From: Verrucomicrobia subdivision 3 bacterium UBA693
GTDB taxonomy: Bacteria > Verrucomicrobiota > Verrucomicrobiia > Limisphaerales > UBA8199
Direction of reading: 5' to 3'
NCBI GenBank assembly: GCA_002298785.1
Contig: DBMR01000039.1
Coordinates: 1-43,979 of the forward strand
Length of the DNA stretch: 43,979 nt
Part shown: positions 24,174 through 33,413 of the stretch, piece by piece
Layout of the letters: each line of letters begins with the position of its first letter
Position numbering within the stretch: position 1 is the first letter of the stretch
Notes under the pieces: generated by a model
What the model saw: the letters and a program-made list of their open reading frames with translations, nothing else
What the model was told of the DNA's origin: nothing
Database searches by the model: none
Program-made: the position numbers and the translations under genes

Positions 24174-25277
24174 CTACTGCGGTAGGGTAAACTCGGATAT
24201 TACGGGAAAATGGTCTGAAATCCGCAGAAACTCCGAGCTCCCGGCATCCCGTTGGCGGACGTAGTGCGTCCCGATGGCCGTGCGCCGAGGAAAAAAGAGA
24301 AAGTCGTAGGCGCGATCTGGTTGCGGAAGACGGTTACGCCAATGAGTGAACCAGCGTGCCGATTCCCCGCCGCTGGCCTCCTCTTGGCCGGGCACGGACT
24401 GGTAAAGTTCAAAGAGTGACGAGAGGGCATTGGTGCGGTTGAGTTCGACCTGCTCCGAGCCGGGAAGTCGTGAATATGCCGGCCCGGGCGGCAGAATATT
24501 GAAATCACCTCCGAGGCACCAGGTGGAGCCTTCCTTGTCGATTTGCGCGAGCAACTGCGCGACGGCTTGAGCCTGTCGCTCGCTGGTGTCGGTGCCGCCA
24601 GTCCAGGCGTCGAAGTGTGTATTCATCACCACCAGGTCGGGACCGCCCTCAACCGGCAGACGCGCTTCGAGCAGGGCCCGTTTGAAATAGAATTGGCGGC
24701 TAAAGATATCTTTCGGCATGAGCGGCAACTGGTGGCGCAGCGCGGCCTTAATCCGATATTTCGACACGATGGCGAGTTTCATTCCGATGGCCCCCTGGAT
24801 GCGCGGATGGGGCACGTACTTCGCGCGGTGATAGAATGCTTCCACGTGCGTTCCGTATTCGGGGGGCAACCGTTCCTGCAGTTCGGCCAATTGGTTTGCA
24901 TAATCTGTGCGTTTAGAGCCGTCATCCAATTCCTGAAGCAGGAGGATATCGGGTTTTTCTTCGGCAATGACCCGTGCCACCTCGGCTCGCGTTCGCGCGA
25001 GGTCGGCCGGGGAGGGACGTTCAGCCACTGGGCCCTGGTAGCCCGCAGTTGTCTCATACCAAAACACGTGTTCCTTTCCCGCCAGGTACTGCACATTCCA
25101 GGTCATAATTTTCAGCTTTTGGCCCATCCGGAGGACTGGCGCGTTGGAGCCACCATGGACCGTGACCGGTTCCACTGATCGTGGATGGTAGGTGATGGCA
25201 TAAACCAGCAAGGTGAGCGCTACCGCAACAAACACTGTTATCCCGCATCCGAATACCAGGAATCTTTTGAATCTCAT
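24174..25277 (-). CDS. Membrane-anchored endonuclease/exonuclease/phosphatase-family hydrolase
   Basis: A 367-residue protein with an N-terminal helix (VFGCGITVFVAVALTLLVYA) followed by an EEP catalytic domain facing the periplasm. The fold motifs are all present: KIMTWNVQYL (Asn), LLQELDDG (metal Glu), VVMNTHFDAWTGG (His), WCLGGDFNILPPG (Asp/Asn) and ISDHFPVISEF (final Asp-His). Members include nucleases, sphingomyelinases and inositol phosphatases; a lipid-side or nucleic-acid substrate in the periplasm is possible, and the sequence does not decide. The ATG at 25277 has AAGGGA about 6 bases upstream. It converges on the photoprotection series across 185 bases. Confidence 0.88.
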   Translation of the reverse strand: MRFKRFLVFGCGITVFVAVALTLLVYAITYHPRSVEPVTVHGGSNAPVLRMGQKLKIMTWNVQYLAGKEHVFWYETTAGYQGPVAERPSPADLARTRAEVARVIAEEKPDILLLQELDDGSKRTDYANQLAELQERLPPEYGTHVEAFYHRAKYVPHPRIQGAIGMKLAIVSKYRIKAALRHQLPLMPKDIFSRQFYFKRALLEARLPVEGGPDLVVMNTHFDAWTGGTDTSERQAQAVAQLLAQIDKEGSTWCLGGDFNILPPGPAYSRLPGSEQVELNRTNALSSLFELYQSVPGQEEASGGESARWFTHWRNRLPQPDRAYDFLFFPRRTAIGTHYVRQRDAGSSEFLRISDHFPVISEFTLPQ

Positions 25278-26041
25278 CTTTTTCCCTTTGGTGGTTCCCT
25301 CTTCAATAATCTCTTACGGCAAGGTCGGCGAGCCTCGATGTGTGGAGGATGGATGTAGCAATCCGCGAAATGCCGTGAAAGGGGCTTTCATAAGGACAGG
25401 ATAAGCGAGAGTGGGGCTTTCGTGTTAATTGAAAATCCTGAGGTCACAATCGAGCCAGCCAATGGTCCAGCCGTATGTGCTGTCCAGACTGACGCTACGA
25501 AGTCAGCCCCACGCGAGGGTATCATCCGGCCTACAATGACGGTGTATTGCCGTACACCAGTCCGGTGGGTTCATTTCCCCCGAATGGCTTCGGATTATAC
25601 GACACCGCCGGGAATGTGTTCGAGTGGTGCTGGGACTGGTACGATTTCTACCCAAGCGATGCACAAATCGACCCGCGGGGCCCTGTCTCCGGGTCTTTGC
25701 ATGTGCTGCGTGGTGGCGCGGCGAGCAGCGATGCGATTCGCTGCCGCGTGGCGCATCGAGCCATTTGGGTGGGAGACCAGGCGGATGCGTTTGGTTTCCG
25801 CTGTCTGCTGGGTCAAGGAGACTGACGAGCGGGTCACCCACGCCGCCGGTTCATTCAGGGTCTTGGTGTTTGCAGGCTGTTTATCTGCAGCTAGTTACAG
25901 GTGTGGTTTGCCAAAGGTCAGAGCCCGATTCCAGGGCTCCTCTTTCCTCCAAATCTGCCCCTCGCATTATTCTGAATAGAATTTAATTTGGCTTTAAGGG
26001 TCTATTAATGGGGGCCTGTCAAAATCATGAGGTCAGCGTTT
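25278..26041. other. 764-bp intergenic region with a gene remnant
   Basis: Apart from the SUMF1-like remnant (25493-25825) I see no gene. The right end holds the promoter region of the response regulator, including TATTAA near 26010 as a possible -10. Confidence 0.55.
25493..25825 (+). pseudogene. C-terminal remnant of a SUMF1/FGE-like protein
   Basis: A 110-codon open stretch matches the C-terminal third of SUMF1-type (formylglycine-generating enzyme-like) domains: VSPTRGYHPAYNDG, YTSPVGSFPPNGFGLYD, TAGNVFEWCWDWYDF, HVLRGGAASSD and FGFRCLLG. The frame is closed by a TGA just upstream (25490-25492), and no start codon precedes the conserved part except a TTG inside it. The N-terminal two thirds of the domain are missing. 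It has one Cys before the final Arg region where true FGE has two, so the parent was probably not a formylglycine-generating enzyme. Confidence 0.75.
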
Positions 26042-26722
26042 ATGCGCATACTCCTAATTGAGGATGAGAAAAAGGTAGCCGACTTCGTCGCCCGCGGCTT
26101 GCGGGCGGAACGATTCGCAGTGGATGTTGCCGGGGACGGCACTACCGGCTGGGAGATGGCTTCCGGTCTGGATTACGACCTGATAATTCTCGATTTAATG
26201 CTGCCGGGAATTCCCGGCACCGAACTGCTTCAGCGGTTGCGTCGCAATGGCAAGAATGCAGCGGTGCTGGTGCTCACCGCACGCGATGGCACCAAGGCTA
26301 AGGTGGAAAATTTCGAAGCCGGAGCGGACGACTATCTGACGAAGCCGTTCGCGTTTGCGGAACTACTGGTGCGGGTCAAGGCGCTGCTCCGCCGCCCGCC
26401 GCCGAACCGGTCTCATGTGTTACAGGTTGGAAACCTGGAGTTGGATCGTTTAAGCCAGCAGGTTCGGCGGGCGGGAAAACGAATTGAACTGACGGCGAAA
26501 GAATACGCTCTTCTCGAGTACCTGGTTGCTCACCCGGGCAGGGTCCTCTCGCGCACGATGATCGTGGAACATGTTTGGGACGACAGTTTCGAAGGATTGA
26601 CGAATATCGTGGATGTTTATGTGCGCCATTTGAGAGAGAAGATCGATGATGCCCATCCTGAGAAGCTCATCCGGACAGTTCGTGGGGTGGGCTATTGCGT
26701 CACTGATGAGGCGGCGCCATGA
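26042..26722 (+). CDS. OmpR/PhoB-family response regulator of the efflux operon
   Basis: A 226-residue transcription regulator. The receiver domain has the acidic pair in LLIEDE, phosphate-accepting Asp51 (LIILDLMLPG), Thr in LVLTAR and Lys in YLTKPF. The winged-helix output domain (about 125-222) ends in the standard RTVRGVGYCV. It resembles the CopR/CusR subgroup that governs metal or RND efflux operons. The ATG at 26042 is the family start; an in-frame ATG 5 codons upstream (26027) is possible. It overlaps the kinase by ATGA. The natural target is its own operon, including the RND pump. Confidence 0.93.
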   Translation: MRILLIEDEKKVADFVARGLRAERFAVDVAGDGTTGWEMASGLDYDLIILDLMLPGIPGTELLQRLRRNGKNAAVLVLTARDGTKAKVENFEAGADDYLTKPFAFAELLVRVKALLRRPPPNRSHVLQVGNLELDRLSQQVRRAGKRIELTAKEYALLEYLVAHPGRVLSRTMIVEHVWDDSFEGLTNIVDVYVRHLREKIDDAHPEKLIRTVRGVGYCVTDEAAP

Positions 26723-28191
26723 ATACACGTTCTCTACGATTTCAGTTGCTGACGTGGTATGCGGGGTTGCTGCTGGGCGTCTTCGTGATCATCGGGGTCG
26801 CGACTTACCTGGCGCTCGCCAGATCGCTCACCGGGGCGCTGGAGGAATCTCAAATGCGGCGGGCTCGCCAGGTGGCCCATTTATTAGCGGACGTGGCCAA
26901 AGCGCCGCACGCGTTCTTGCAGGAGCGGTTGGCGCAGGAAATCGAGACCAGTTTCGCGCCCGGCCAAAACAACCGCTTCATCCGAGTCACAGCCGAAGGG
27001 GGAGCAACAGTTTATAGTTCGCCATCCCGAGGCGAGGCCGCGATCGATCCTGCCGTCGTGGGGGATCCGCATTGGCCGGTACGCGCGGAGGAACGACGGA
27101 CGATTCCATTGCCGCAAGGCCGTTCCATGGTATTGGCCGGGCACAAGTTCCAGGCCTCGGATGGTAAGGTCTATTTGGTGGAGGCGGGCGCACCGCTGGA
27201 CTCCGTGCAGTCTGATTCCAGGAAATGGTTGATGTTCCTCGCCGCCATGCTTCCGATCGTAGGCAGCATTGCGTTGGGTGGTGGTTACTTTCTGGTGAAA
27301 CGGGCGCTCACGCCGGTGGATCGAATCTCTGCGAGCGCCGAGCGGATCAGTTCTCACAACCTCGGGGAACGCCTGCCGGTAGCTCAAACTGGAGACGAAC
27401 TCGAGCGCTTGTCTATCGCGCTGAACCTTATGATTCACCGCCTGGATGACTCCTTTCAGCATTCCCGGAGATTTGTAGCCGACGCTTCGCACGAGCTCCG
27501 CACTCCGCTGACGATTCTGCGCGGAGAGTTGGAGACCTTTGTGTCGGAACCGGAATTACCACCGGACTGGCGGGAGCGCCTCAACACGGCGCTCGAGGAG
27601 GTGGTGCGGTTGAGCCACATCGTCGAGGGTTTGTTTTCCATCTCGCGACTGGATGCGGGCGAGGCGGCGGCCGAGCGGGCGAAGTTCGATCTTGCACAAC
27701 TAGCGGCCAGCACTGCGGATCAAATGTCCCTGCTGGCTGAGGATAAGAACCTCCGCGTCATCTGCAACGCGACCCGGGGCGTGTGGGTCGAGGGCGATCG
27801 CGCCCGGCTGAAGCAGGTCATTGTGAATCTCCTCGATAACGCCATCAAATACACTCCTGGCGGCGGAACCGTGACTCTCGGCGTGAGCGCGCGTGATAAC
27901 AAGGCGATTCTGGAAGTGACCGACACCGGGATCGGAATTCCGGCAGAAGCATTGCCGCGGTTATTTGAGCGATTCTTCCGGGTAGACAAGGCACGTTCGC
28001 GCGAGCAGGGAGGGGCCGGCCTGGGTTTGTCGATTGTGAAGTCGATCTGTACCGCACACCAGGGAACCGTCGAGGCCTGCAGCACACCCGGAGCAGGCAG
28101 CACCTTTCGCGTGACGCTACCCCTGGAGGTCGCTCCGGCAGATGCAGGTAAAGAGAACCATGCCAAAACCTATGAGCTCCAACATTCCTGA
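26719..28191 (+). CDS. Sensor histidine kinase of the efflux operon
   Basis: A 490-residue membrane kinase. Helices at about 9-33 (LTWYAGLLLGVFVIIGVATY) and 170-192 flank a periplasmic sensor of about 135 residues. A HAMP domain follows (RISASAERISSHNLGERLPV), then His258 in ADASHELRTPLTIL. The ATPase domain shows the N box (VNLLDNAIKYTP), G1 (DTGIGIP), F box (FERFFRV) and G2 (GGAGLGLSIV). Architecture is that of CusS/CopS-type kinases. The signal is unknown; metal ions or a toxic hydrophobic compound would fit the downstream pump. The 3' end overlaps the adaptor start. Confidence 0.93.
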   Translation: MNTRSLRFQLLTWYAGLLLGVFVIIGVATYLALARSLTGALEESQMRRARQVAHLLADVAKAPHAFLQERLAQEIETSFAPGQNNRFIRVTAEGGATVYSSPSRGEAAIDPAVVGDPHWPVRAEERRTIPLPQGRSMVLAGHKFQASDGKVYLVEAGAPLDSVQSDSRKWLMFLAAMLPIVGSIALGGGYFLVKRALTPVDRISASAERISSHNLGERLPVAQTGDELERLSIALNLMIHRLDDSFQHSRRFVADASHELRTPLTILRGELETFVSEPELPPDWRERLNTALEEVVRLSHIVEGLFSISRLDAGEAAAERAKFDLAQLAASTADQMSLLAEDKNLRVICNATRGVWVEGDRARLKQVIVNLLDNAIKYTPGGGTVTLGVSARDNKAILEVTDTGIGIPAEALPRLFERFFRVDKARSREQGGAGLGLSIVKSICTAHQGTVEACSTPGAGSTFRVTLPLEVAPADAGKENHAKTYELQHS

Positions 28192-29449
28192 CCACCAGCC
28201 CGGGCCGGGCACACCACCGCCTCCCGGCGAAAATCCTGCATCCGTCGGCGAAGACCGCACTCCCGACGTCGGCACGGCAGGTAATAGTTTTAACCGATTG
28301 TTGAAGCGGGTCAGCCGCCGGTGGTTGGTCTTGGTGGTTGTGCTGGGTTTGATTCCACTGCTCAAACCGGTGTTGTTCGGCCGCTCAACTCTTCGCGGCG
28401 CTGAGGGAAAGAAAGTTGCGGTTTTGCCAGTAGTTACGGCCGGTCGGGTGCTACGGGAGGATCTTTATAATGAAGTGAAAGTGGCTGCGGAATTCCGGCC
28501 ATACGCCGAGGTGGAATTGCATGCCAAGGTGTCCGGCTATCTCGAGCAACTCAATGTCGACTTTGGTGACCGGGTTAAGGCCGGGCAACTGATTGCCCGG
28601 CTCGAAGTCCCCGAGCTAACAAACCAACTCGACCAGGTGCGTGCGGCCCAGATGAAGGCCGCGGCGGATTACAAGAATGCGCACCTGGCGTGCCTGCGGT
28701 TGCAGGCGGTGGAAAAGGAACATCCCAACCTGGTCGCGCAACAGGACCTGGACACCGCCGAAGCCAAAGACCAAACCGCCGAGGCGGCCTTGGCGGCAGC
28801 CAAGGCGGACGTGGAGAAATACGTGACCATGGTGGCCTATACGCGCATTACGGCACCATTTGACGGGATAATTACCCGGCGCTTTGTCGATCCGGGGGTC
28901 TTGATCCAGGCTGGTACCGCTTCGGCGAGCCAGTCGCTGCCCCTGGTGTGTGTTTCCGATATTTACCGGCTGAGATTGGATTTTCCGGTCTCCGTCGCAT
29001 ACGTGAAAGAGGTCGAAGTGGGGGCGCCGGTTGAAGTGCGGGTGGACTCATTGGGCGGGAAAACCTTTTCAGGAAAGATATCGCGCTGTTCACGCAAGGT
29101 GGACGAAGCCACGCGCACCATGCTGACCGAAATCGAAGTGCCAAATCCGAACCTGGAACTCGTCCCGGGCATGTATGCCACCGTATCGTTGCGTGTGGGG
29201 CGTCAGCGGAATGCCCTTGCCATCCCCACTGAGGCGGTCGCCGGCGGATCGAAGCCGAGTGTCTATTTGATTAATTCCGCAGGCGAAATTGAGGAGCGTT
29301 CGGTCACGCTCGGCCTGGAAACATCCACGGAATACGAAGTGGTCTCCGGCTTGAAGGAGGGCGATGTCATCCTGACCGGCGACCGTTCCAGGGTGCATCC
29401 GGGGCAAAAGGTGCAAACCAAACTGACTGGCCCGCTGGCTCAACAATGA
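28160..29449 (+). CDS. RND efflux periplasmic adaptor (membrane fusion protein)
   Basis: A 429-residue adaptor linking the RND pump to the outer-membrane channel. A Pro/Gly-rich cytoplasmic start is followed by one helix (about 55-72, WLVLVVVLGLIPLLKPVLF), so it is held by a membrane anchor instead of lipid. The lipoyl-like halves (KVSGYLEQLNVDFGDRVKAGQ and TAPFDGIITRRFVDPG) bracket a coiled-coil hairpin (about 130-190), and the beta-barrel and MPD parts follow (LVPGMYATVSL). The start at 28160 lies inside the kinase gene by 32 bases; ATGs at 28142 and 28172 are alternatives. It overlaps the RraA-like gene by ATGA. Confidence 0.92.
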   Translation: MPKPMSSNIPDHQPGPGTPPPPGENPASVGEDRTPDVGTAGNSFNRLLKRVSRRWLVLVVVLGLIPLLKPVLFGRSTLRGAEGKKVAVLPVVTAGRVLREDLYNEVKVAAEFRPYAEVELHAKVSGYLEQLNVDFGDRVKAGQLIARLEVPELTNQLDQVRAAQMKAAADYKNAHLACLRLQAVEKEHPNLVAQQDLDTAEAKDQTAEAALAAAKADVEKYVTMVAYTRITAPFDGIITRRFVDPGVLIQAGTASASQSLPLVCVSDIYRLRLDFPVSVAYVKEVEVGAPVEVRVDSLGGKTFSGKISRCSRKVDEATRTMLTEIEVPNPNLELVPGMYATVSLRVGRQRNALAIPTEAVAGGSKPSVYLINSAGEIEERSVTLGLETSTEYEVVSGLKEGDVILTGDRSRVHPGQKVQTKLTGPLAQQ

Positions 29450-30177
29450 ACCATCCGCTTACCGCCGAGCAACTGGAGTGTTTGCGCCGTTTGGACGCTT
29501 GCACGCTGGCCAATGCCATCGAGACTTTTAACGAGCGTCTGCGGAACGAGGGCTTCGTCGATTCCTCGGTTCGCTGCTTGTTCCCGCGTCTCAACCCGAT
29601 GCTGGGGTACGCTGCGACGGTAAAAATTCGCGGCTCACTGCCGCCCACGGCAGACGGCAACTACGCGGATCGAACGGATTGGTGGGACTACATTTTATCC
29701 TTGCCAGCTCCGCGGGTCGTAGTGGTGCAGGATGTTTCGAGCCGGTTGGGGCTGGGGTCGCTGGTCGGGTCGGTCCACATGAATATCCTGCGGGCGCTGC
29801 ATTGCGGCGGAGTGGTGACCAACGGTTCGGTGCGGGACATCCCGGCGGCGGAAGCGGCTGGTTTTCAGCTTTTTGCAGGCAGCATCTCCGTTTCTCACGC
29901 TTACGTTCACATCATCGAAATCGGGAAACCGGTCGAAATCGGTGGGCTCCGAATTCGTTCTGGTGACCTGCTGCACGGTGACCTGCATGGGGTGCAGTCC
30001 ATTCCGTTGGATATCGCCGGTCGCATCCCGGAGGTGGCGGCCAGGATCACTGCCCAGGAACAGTCGCTGATCGCGCTTTGCCGTTCTCCGGAATTTTCCG
30101 TGAGCAAACTACGGGAGGCAGTGGCTCAGGGTCGTGAAAATCCAGGCACGCTGCTGCCGGGGGGCAGGTCCGCCTAG
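29446..30177 (+). CDS. RraA-like family protein inside the efflux operon
   Basis: A 243-residue protein of the RraA / HMG-CHA aldolase-like fold. Signatures are LDACTLANAIETF at the start, the strand GGVVTNGSVRDIPA with the conserved Arg-Asp, and SGDLLHGDLHGVQSIP, where relatives have GDxVxGDxDGVxxIP. Members include the RNase E inhibitor RraA and class II aldolases for oxaloacetate or hydroxymethylglutarate; this one keeps the Arg-Asp but its GDLHG differs from the usual GDxDG. The start overlaps the adaptor stop by four bases, and the pump follows 55 bases later, so it is translated as part of the pump operon. A link between transport and catabolism of a small acid is possible, but unproven. 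Confidence 0.85.
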   Translation: MNHPLTAEQLECLRRLDACTLANAIETFNERLRNEGFVDSSVRCLFPRLNPMLGYAATVKIRGSLPPTADGNYADRTDWWDYILSLPAPRVVVVQDVSSRLGLGSLVGSVHMNILRALHCGGVVTNGSVRDIPAAEAAGFQLFAGSISVSHAYVHIIEIGKPVEIGGLRIRSGDLLHGDLHGVQSIPLDIAGRIPEVAARITAQEQSLIALCRSPEFSVSKLREAVAQGRENPGTLLPGGRSA

Positions 30178-30232
30178 TTCTCCGATGCACGCCGCTGTTG
30201 TCCCAAAACTACTTTAGCTTTTCGCTCCCTTT

Positions 30233-33200
30233 ATGCCGAAATTCTCCATTCGATACCCCTTTTTAATCATCGTGGTGTCTTTGATCGTGTGCGTGGTTGG
30301 GATCACCAGCCTGGTGCGCATGCCGGTGGACCTGTTTCCGCCCATCAAAATTCCGGTGGTGGTGGTGGCGACTTTCTTTTCCGGGATGCCGCCCGAGCAA
30401 ATTGAGACGGACATCACCGGGAGGTTCGAGCGCTTTTTCACGCTGGCCAGTGGCATCGATCATCTCGAGTCCCGCTCGCTGCCCGGGGTGAGCTTGATCA
30501 AGGTTTATTTCCAGCCGGGCTTCAACTCGGATTCCGCGGTTACCAGCATCGCGAACCTGGCTATGGCCAACCTTCGTAAGCTGCCTCCGGGGACCTTGCC
30601 GCCTGTCGTATTGAAGTTCGACGCCTCGAGTTTGCCGGTATGTTTGATCACCTTGAAAGGGGAGGGTATGAAAGAGTCCGCCCTGCGCGATCTTGGCCAA
30701 TACGATGTTCGCAACCAGGTAGCGGGGGTGCCTGGTGCTTCCGTGCCCCAGCCGTTCGGAGGCCGCTACCGGCAGATCATGGTGTATGTCGATCCGCTCA
30801 AACTCGAGGCGCATCAGTTGAGCGTGATGGATGTCGTGCGAAGCGTGAATGAAGCCAACTTGATTCTGCCTGCCGGCGACGTGAAGATCGGGGCCTTCGA
30901 CTATAACTTGTACGCCAACAGCCAGGTGGATCACATCAAGGAGATCAATCAGCTTCCTCTCAAGACAGTGGGCAACGCTTCGGTGATGGTGGCGGACGTG
31001 GGCGAGGCGAAGGACGCATCGCAAATTCAATACAATGTCGTCCGGGTGGACGGCCAGCCTTCAGTGTATCTGCCGGTGCTCAAACAAGGTGGCGAAGCCA
31101 ACACCATCTCGGTGGTCAACGGGGTGCGGGAGGCGGTCAACCATCTGTTGGGTGTGCCCAAAGATCTGGTGACCAAGGTCGTCTTTGACCAATCCGTATT
31201 CGTGCGCAGCGCGATTGAAAATCTGATCCACGAGGGAACCATCGGGTTGGTGCTAACAGCAGTGACGATTCTGGTCTTTTTGGGCAGCATGCGCGCTACC
31301 GCTGCGGTTTTCTTATCAATTCCCCTATCCGCGCTGGCCGCGTTTGTGGCGCTTTCCCTGGGGGATAACACGATCAATGCGATGGTGCTGGGCGGGTTGG
31401 CGCTGGCGTTCTCACGGCTGATCGACAACTCGGTCGTGGTCCTGGAAAACATCTTCCGCCACCTGGAGTTGGGAGAAGCTCCGGAAGTAGCAGCGGAGCG
31501 GGGTGGACGAGAAGTGGCGCTCCCGGTGCTCGCGGCGACGCTCACAACCGTAGTGGTGTTTTTTCCGGTGCTCTTTCTCTATGGCGTCAGCCGGTTCCTG
31601 TTCACCGCGCTGGCACTGGCGGTGGTGCTATCGTTATTAGCCTCCTACGTCGTGGCCTTGACCGTTGTGCCGCTGTTCTGCGCCAAACTGATCAAAGGAC
31701 ACCAGGGCCATGGTGCCGCGTCCGACGTCCCGCCCCGGGGATGGGGCGCGCGCTTTAACTTCTGGTTTAACCAGTGGTTCCACCGGATGCTGAACCGATA
31801 CCAAGCCACCTTGACGCTGGCCCTGGTCAGGCCGGCGGCGACGGTGCTGGGTATCACCGGCTTGTTCCTGTTCAGCCTCGCGCTTTATCCCCTGATCGGT
31901 GAAGCGTATTTTCCGCGCACGGACCCCGCCCAATTTGTGCTCAATCTAAAGGCCCACACCGGCACTCGAATTGAGCGCACCGATGAGTTGATTGGCAAAG
32001 TGGAGCGTATCATCCGCGAAGTAGTGCCGGCGCACGAGTTGCGCGTGCTCGTCTCCAATATCGGTGTCACTCCCGGATTTTCTTCCATCTACACTCCTAA
32101 TTCCGGGCCCCACACCGCCTTCGTACAGGTGGGCCTGGAGGAAAAGCACAGTCGGAGCAGTTTTGAATACATGGATCTCGTTCGGGACCGGTTGGCGCGC
32201 GAAGTCCCGGAAGTCTCCGCCTACTTCCAGACAGGAGGACTGGTGGACGCCATCCTGAATTTGGGCATGCCGGCGCCGTTGGATCTTCAGGTCAGTGGAA
32301 ACAATCTCGAAGAGACCCATGGCTACGCCAGCGAGCTCGCGCGGAAGATTCGCGCTCTGCCGGGGGTAAGTGATGTGCTGGTGCCGCAGGACGTGGATTA
32401 TCCGGCGCTGAAGTTGGACGTGGACCGCGTGCATGCGAGCCAACTGGGCCTGAATGAGAAGGAAATCGTGGGGAATGTGATTACCGCGTTAACTTCGGAT
32501 CAGATGATCGCCCCCAGTTTTTGGGTCGATCCCAAATCCGGGAATGATTATCTGCTGACGGTACAATATCCCGAAGGGACTGTAGAAAACCTGGCCGACT
32601 TGGCTTCTCTGCCGCTGCGAGGGCCTCACTTCATCAAGCCCACCCGATTGGATGCTGTGAGCCAGATCCGGCATATCCGCGCGCCCACCGAGGTTGACCA
32701 TTACCAGTTGCGCCGGGTGATTGACGTCTATGTTTCGCCTCAGCAGGAGGATCTTGGGCACATATTAAAGGCGGTTAACTCGGTGCTGCACGATACGCCA
32801 CCGCCGGACAATATCCGGGTGGCCGTGCGCGGATCCGCCAAGGCCATGCAGGCATCTTTCCAGAGTTTTGGCTTCGGCCTGATACTGTCGACCTTGCTGG
32901 TCTACTTGATCCTGGTCGCACAGTTCGAATCATTTCTGGATCCGCTCTTGATTCTCCTGGCGGTGCCCACGGGCCTGACCGGCGTCTTGCTGATGCTTTT
33001 CGCCACTGGCACCACCCTTAATGTGATGTCGCTGATGGGAGTGGTGATGATGGTCGGCATCGTGGTTTCAAACAGCATTTTGATTGTGGAATTCACGCGG
33101 CGATTACGGCAGGAGGGAAGGCCGTTGCAGGAAGCCGTGATCACCGCTTGCCGGGTGCGGCTGCGGCCCGTGCTGATGACGTCGCTGGCCACGCTCATTG

Positions 33201-33406
33201 GATTAATCCCCATGGCGGCGAAGCTGGGGACTGGCAGCGAGGCTTACGCCCCCCTGGCCCGGGCGATCATTGGTGGACTGGCAGTCTCCGTGGTGCTCAC
33301 GGTATTCATCGTTCCCGCCGCCTATTACGTCATCTACCGTCGGCAGGAAGCCAAAAGCGCAGAGGGCAGTCTCGCCACCAGCCCGGTTCCCGCCGCCAGC
33401 GCCTGA
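30233..33406 (+). CDS. RND-family efflux permease (HAE1-like)
   Basis: A 1057-residue inner-membrane pump with the RND twofold layout: one helix, a large periplasmic loop, five helices, repeated. SIRYPFLIIVVSLIVCVVGI is helix 1, and the family phrases SIPLSALAAF and GRDPAQF-like loops are visible. In helix 4, AcrB has Asp-Asp; here it is Asp398-Asn399 (LIDNSVVVLENI). In helix 10, the Lys of AcrB is Ser946 (IVVSNSILIVEF), while the Arg of RLRPVLMTSLA is kept. So the proton pathway differs from AcrB. The start ATG follows a 55-base gap after the RraA-like gene. It works with the adaptor and the TolC-like channel. Confidence 0.93.
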   Translation: MPKFSIRYPFLIIVVSLIVCVVGITSLVRMPVDLFPPIKIPVVVVATFFSGMPPEQIETDITGRFERFFTLASGIDHLESRSLPGVSLIKVYFQPGFNSDSAVTSIANLAMANLRKLPPGTLPPVVLKFDASSLPVCLITLKGEGMKESALRDLGQYDVRNQVAGVPGASVPQPFGGRYRQIMVYVDPLKLEAHQLSVMDVVRSVNEANLILPAGDVKIGAFDYNLYANSQVDHIKEINQLPLKTVGNASVMVADVGEAKDASQIQYNVVRVDGQPSVYLPVLKQGGEANTISVVNGVREAVNHLLGVPKDLVTKVVFDQSVFVRSAIENLIHEGTIGLVLTAVTILVFLGSMRATAAVFLSIPLSALAAFVALSLGDNTINAMVLGGLALAFSRLIDNSVVVLENIFRHLELGEAPEVAAERGGREVALPVLAATLTTVVVFFPVLFLYGVSRFLFTALALAVVLSLLASYVVALTVVPLFCAKLIKGHQGHGAASDVPPRGWGARFNFWFNQWFHRMLNRYQATLTLALVRPAATVLGITGLFLFSLALYPLIGEAYFPRTDPAQFVLNLKAHTGTRIERTDELIGKVERIIREVVPAHELRVLVSNIGVTPGFSSIYTPNSGPHTAFVQVGLEEKHSRSSFEYMDLVRDRLAREVPEVSAYFQTGGLVDAILNLGMPAPLDLQVSGNNLEETHGYASELARKIRALPGVSDVLVPQDVDYPALKLDVDRVHASQLGLNEKEIVGNVITALTSDQMIAPSFWVDPKSGNDYLLTVQYPEGTVENLADLASLPLRGPHFIKPTRLDAVSQIRHIRAPTEVDHYQLRRVIDVYVSPQQEDLGHILKAVNSVLHDTPPPDNIRVAVRGSAKAMQASFQSFGFGLILSTLLVYLILVAQFESFLDPLLILLAVPTGLTGVLLMLFATGTTLNVMSLMGVVMMVGIVVSNSILIVEFTRRLRQEGRPLQEAVITACRVRLRPVLMTSLATLIGLIPMAAKLGTGSEAYAPLARAIIGGLAVSVVLTVFIVPAAYYVIYRRQEAKSAEGSLATSPVPAASA

Positions 33407-33413
33407 TCAGATT

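Noticed and set aside
24010..24264. Possible small gene after the DUF2867 fusion
   Set aside because: It has no ribosome site or homology, and it runs into the antisense of the EEP gene.
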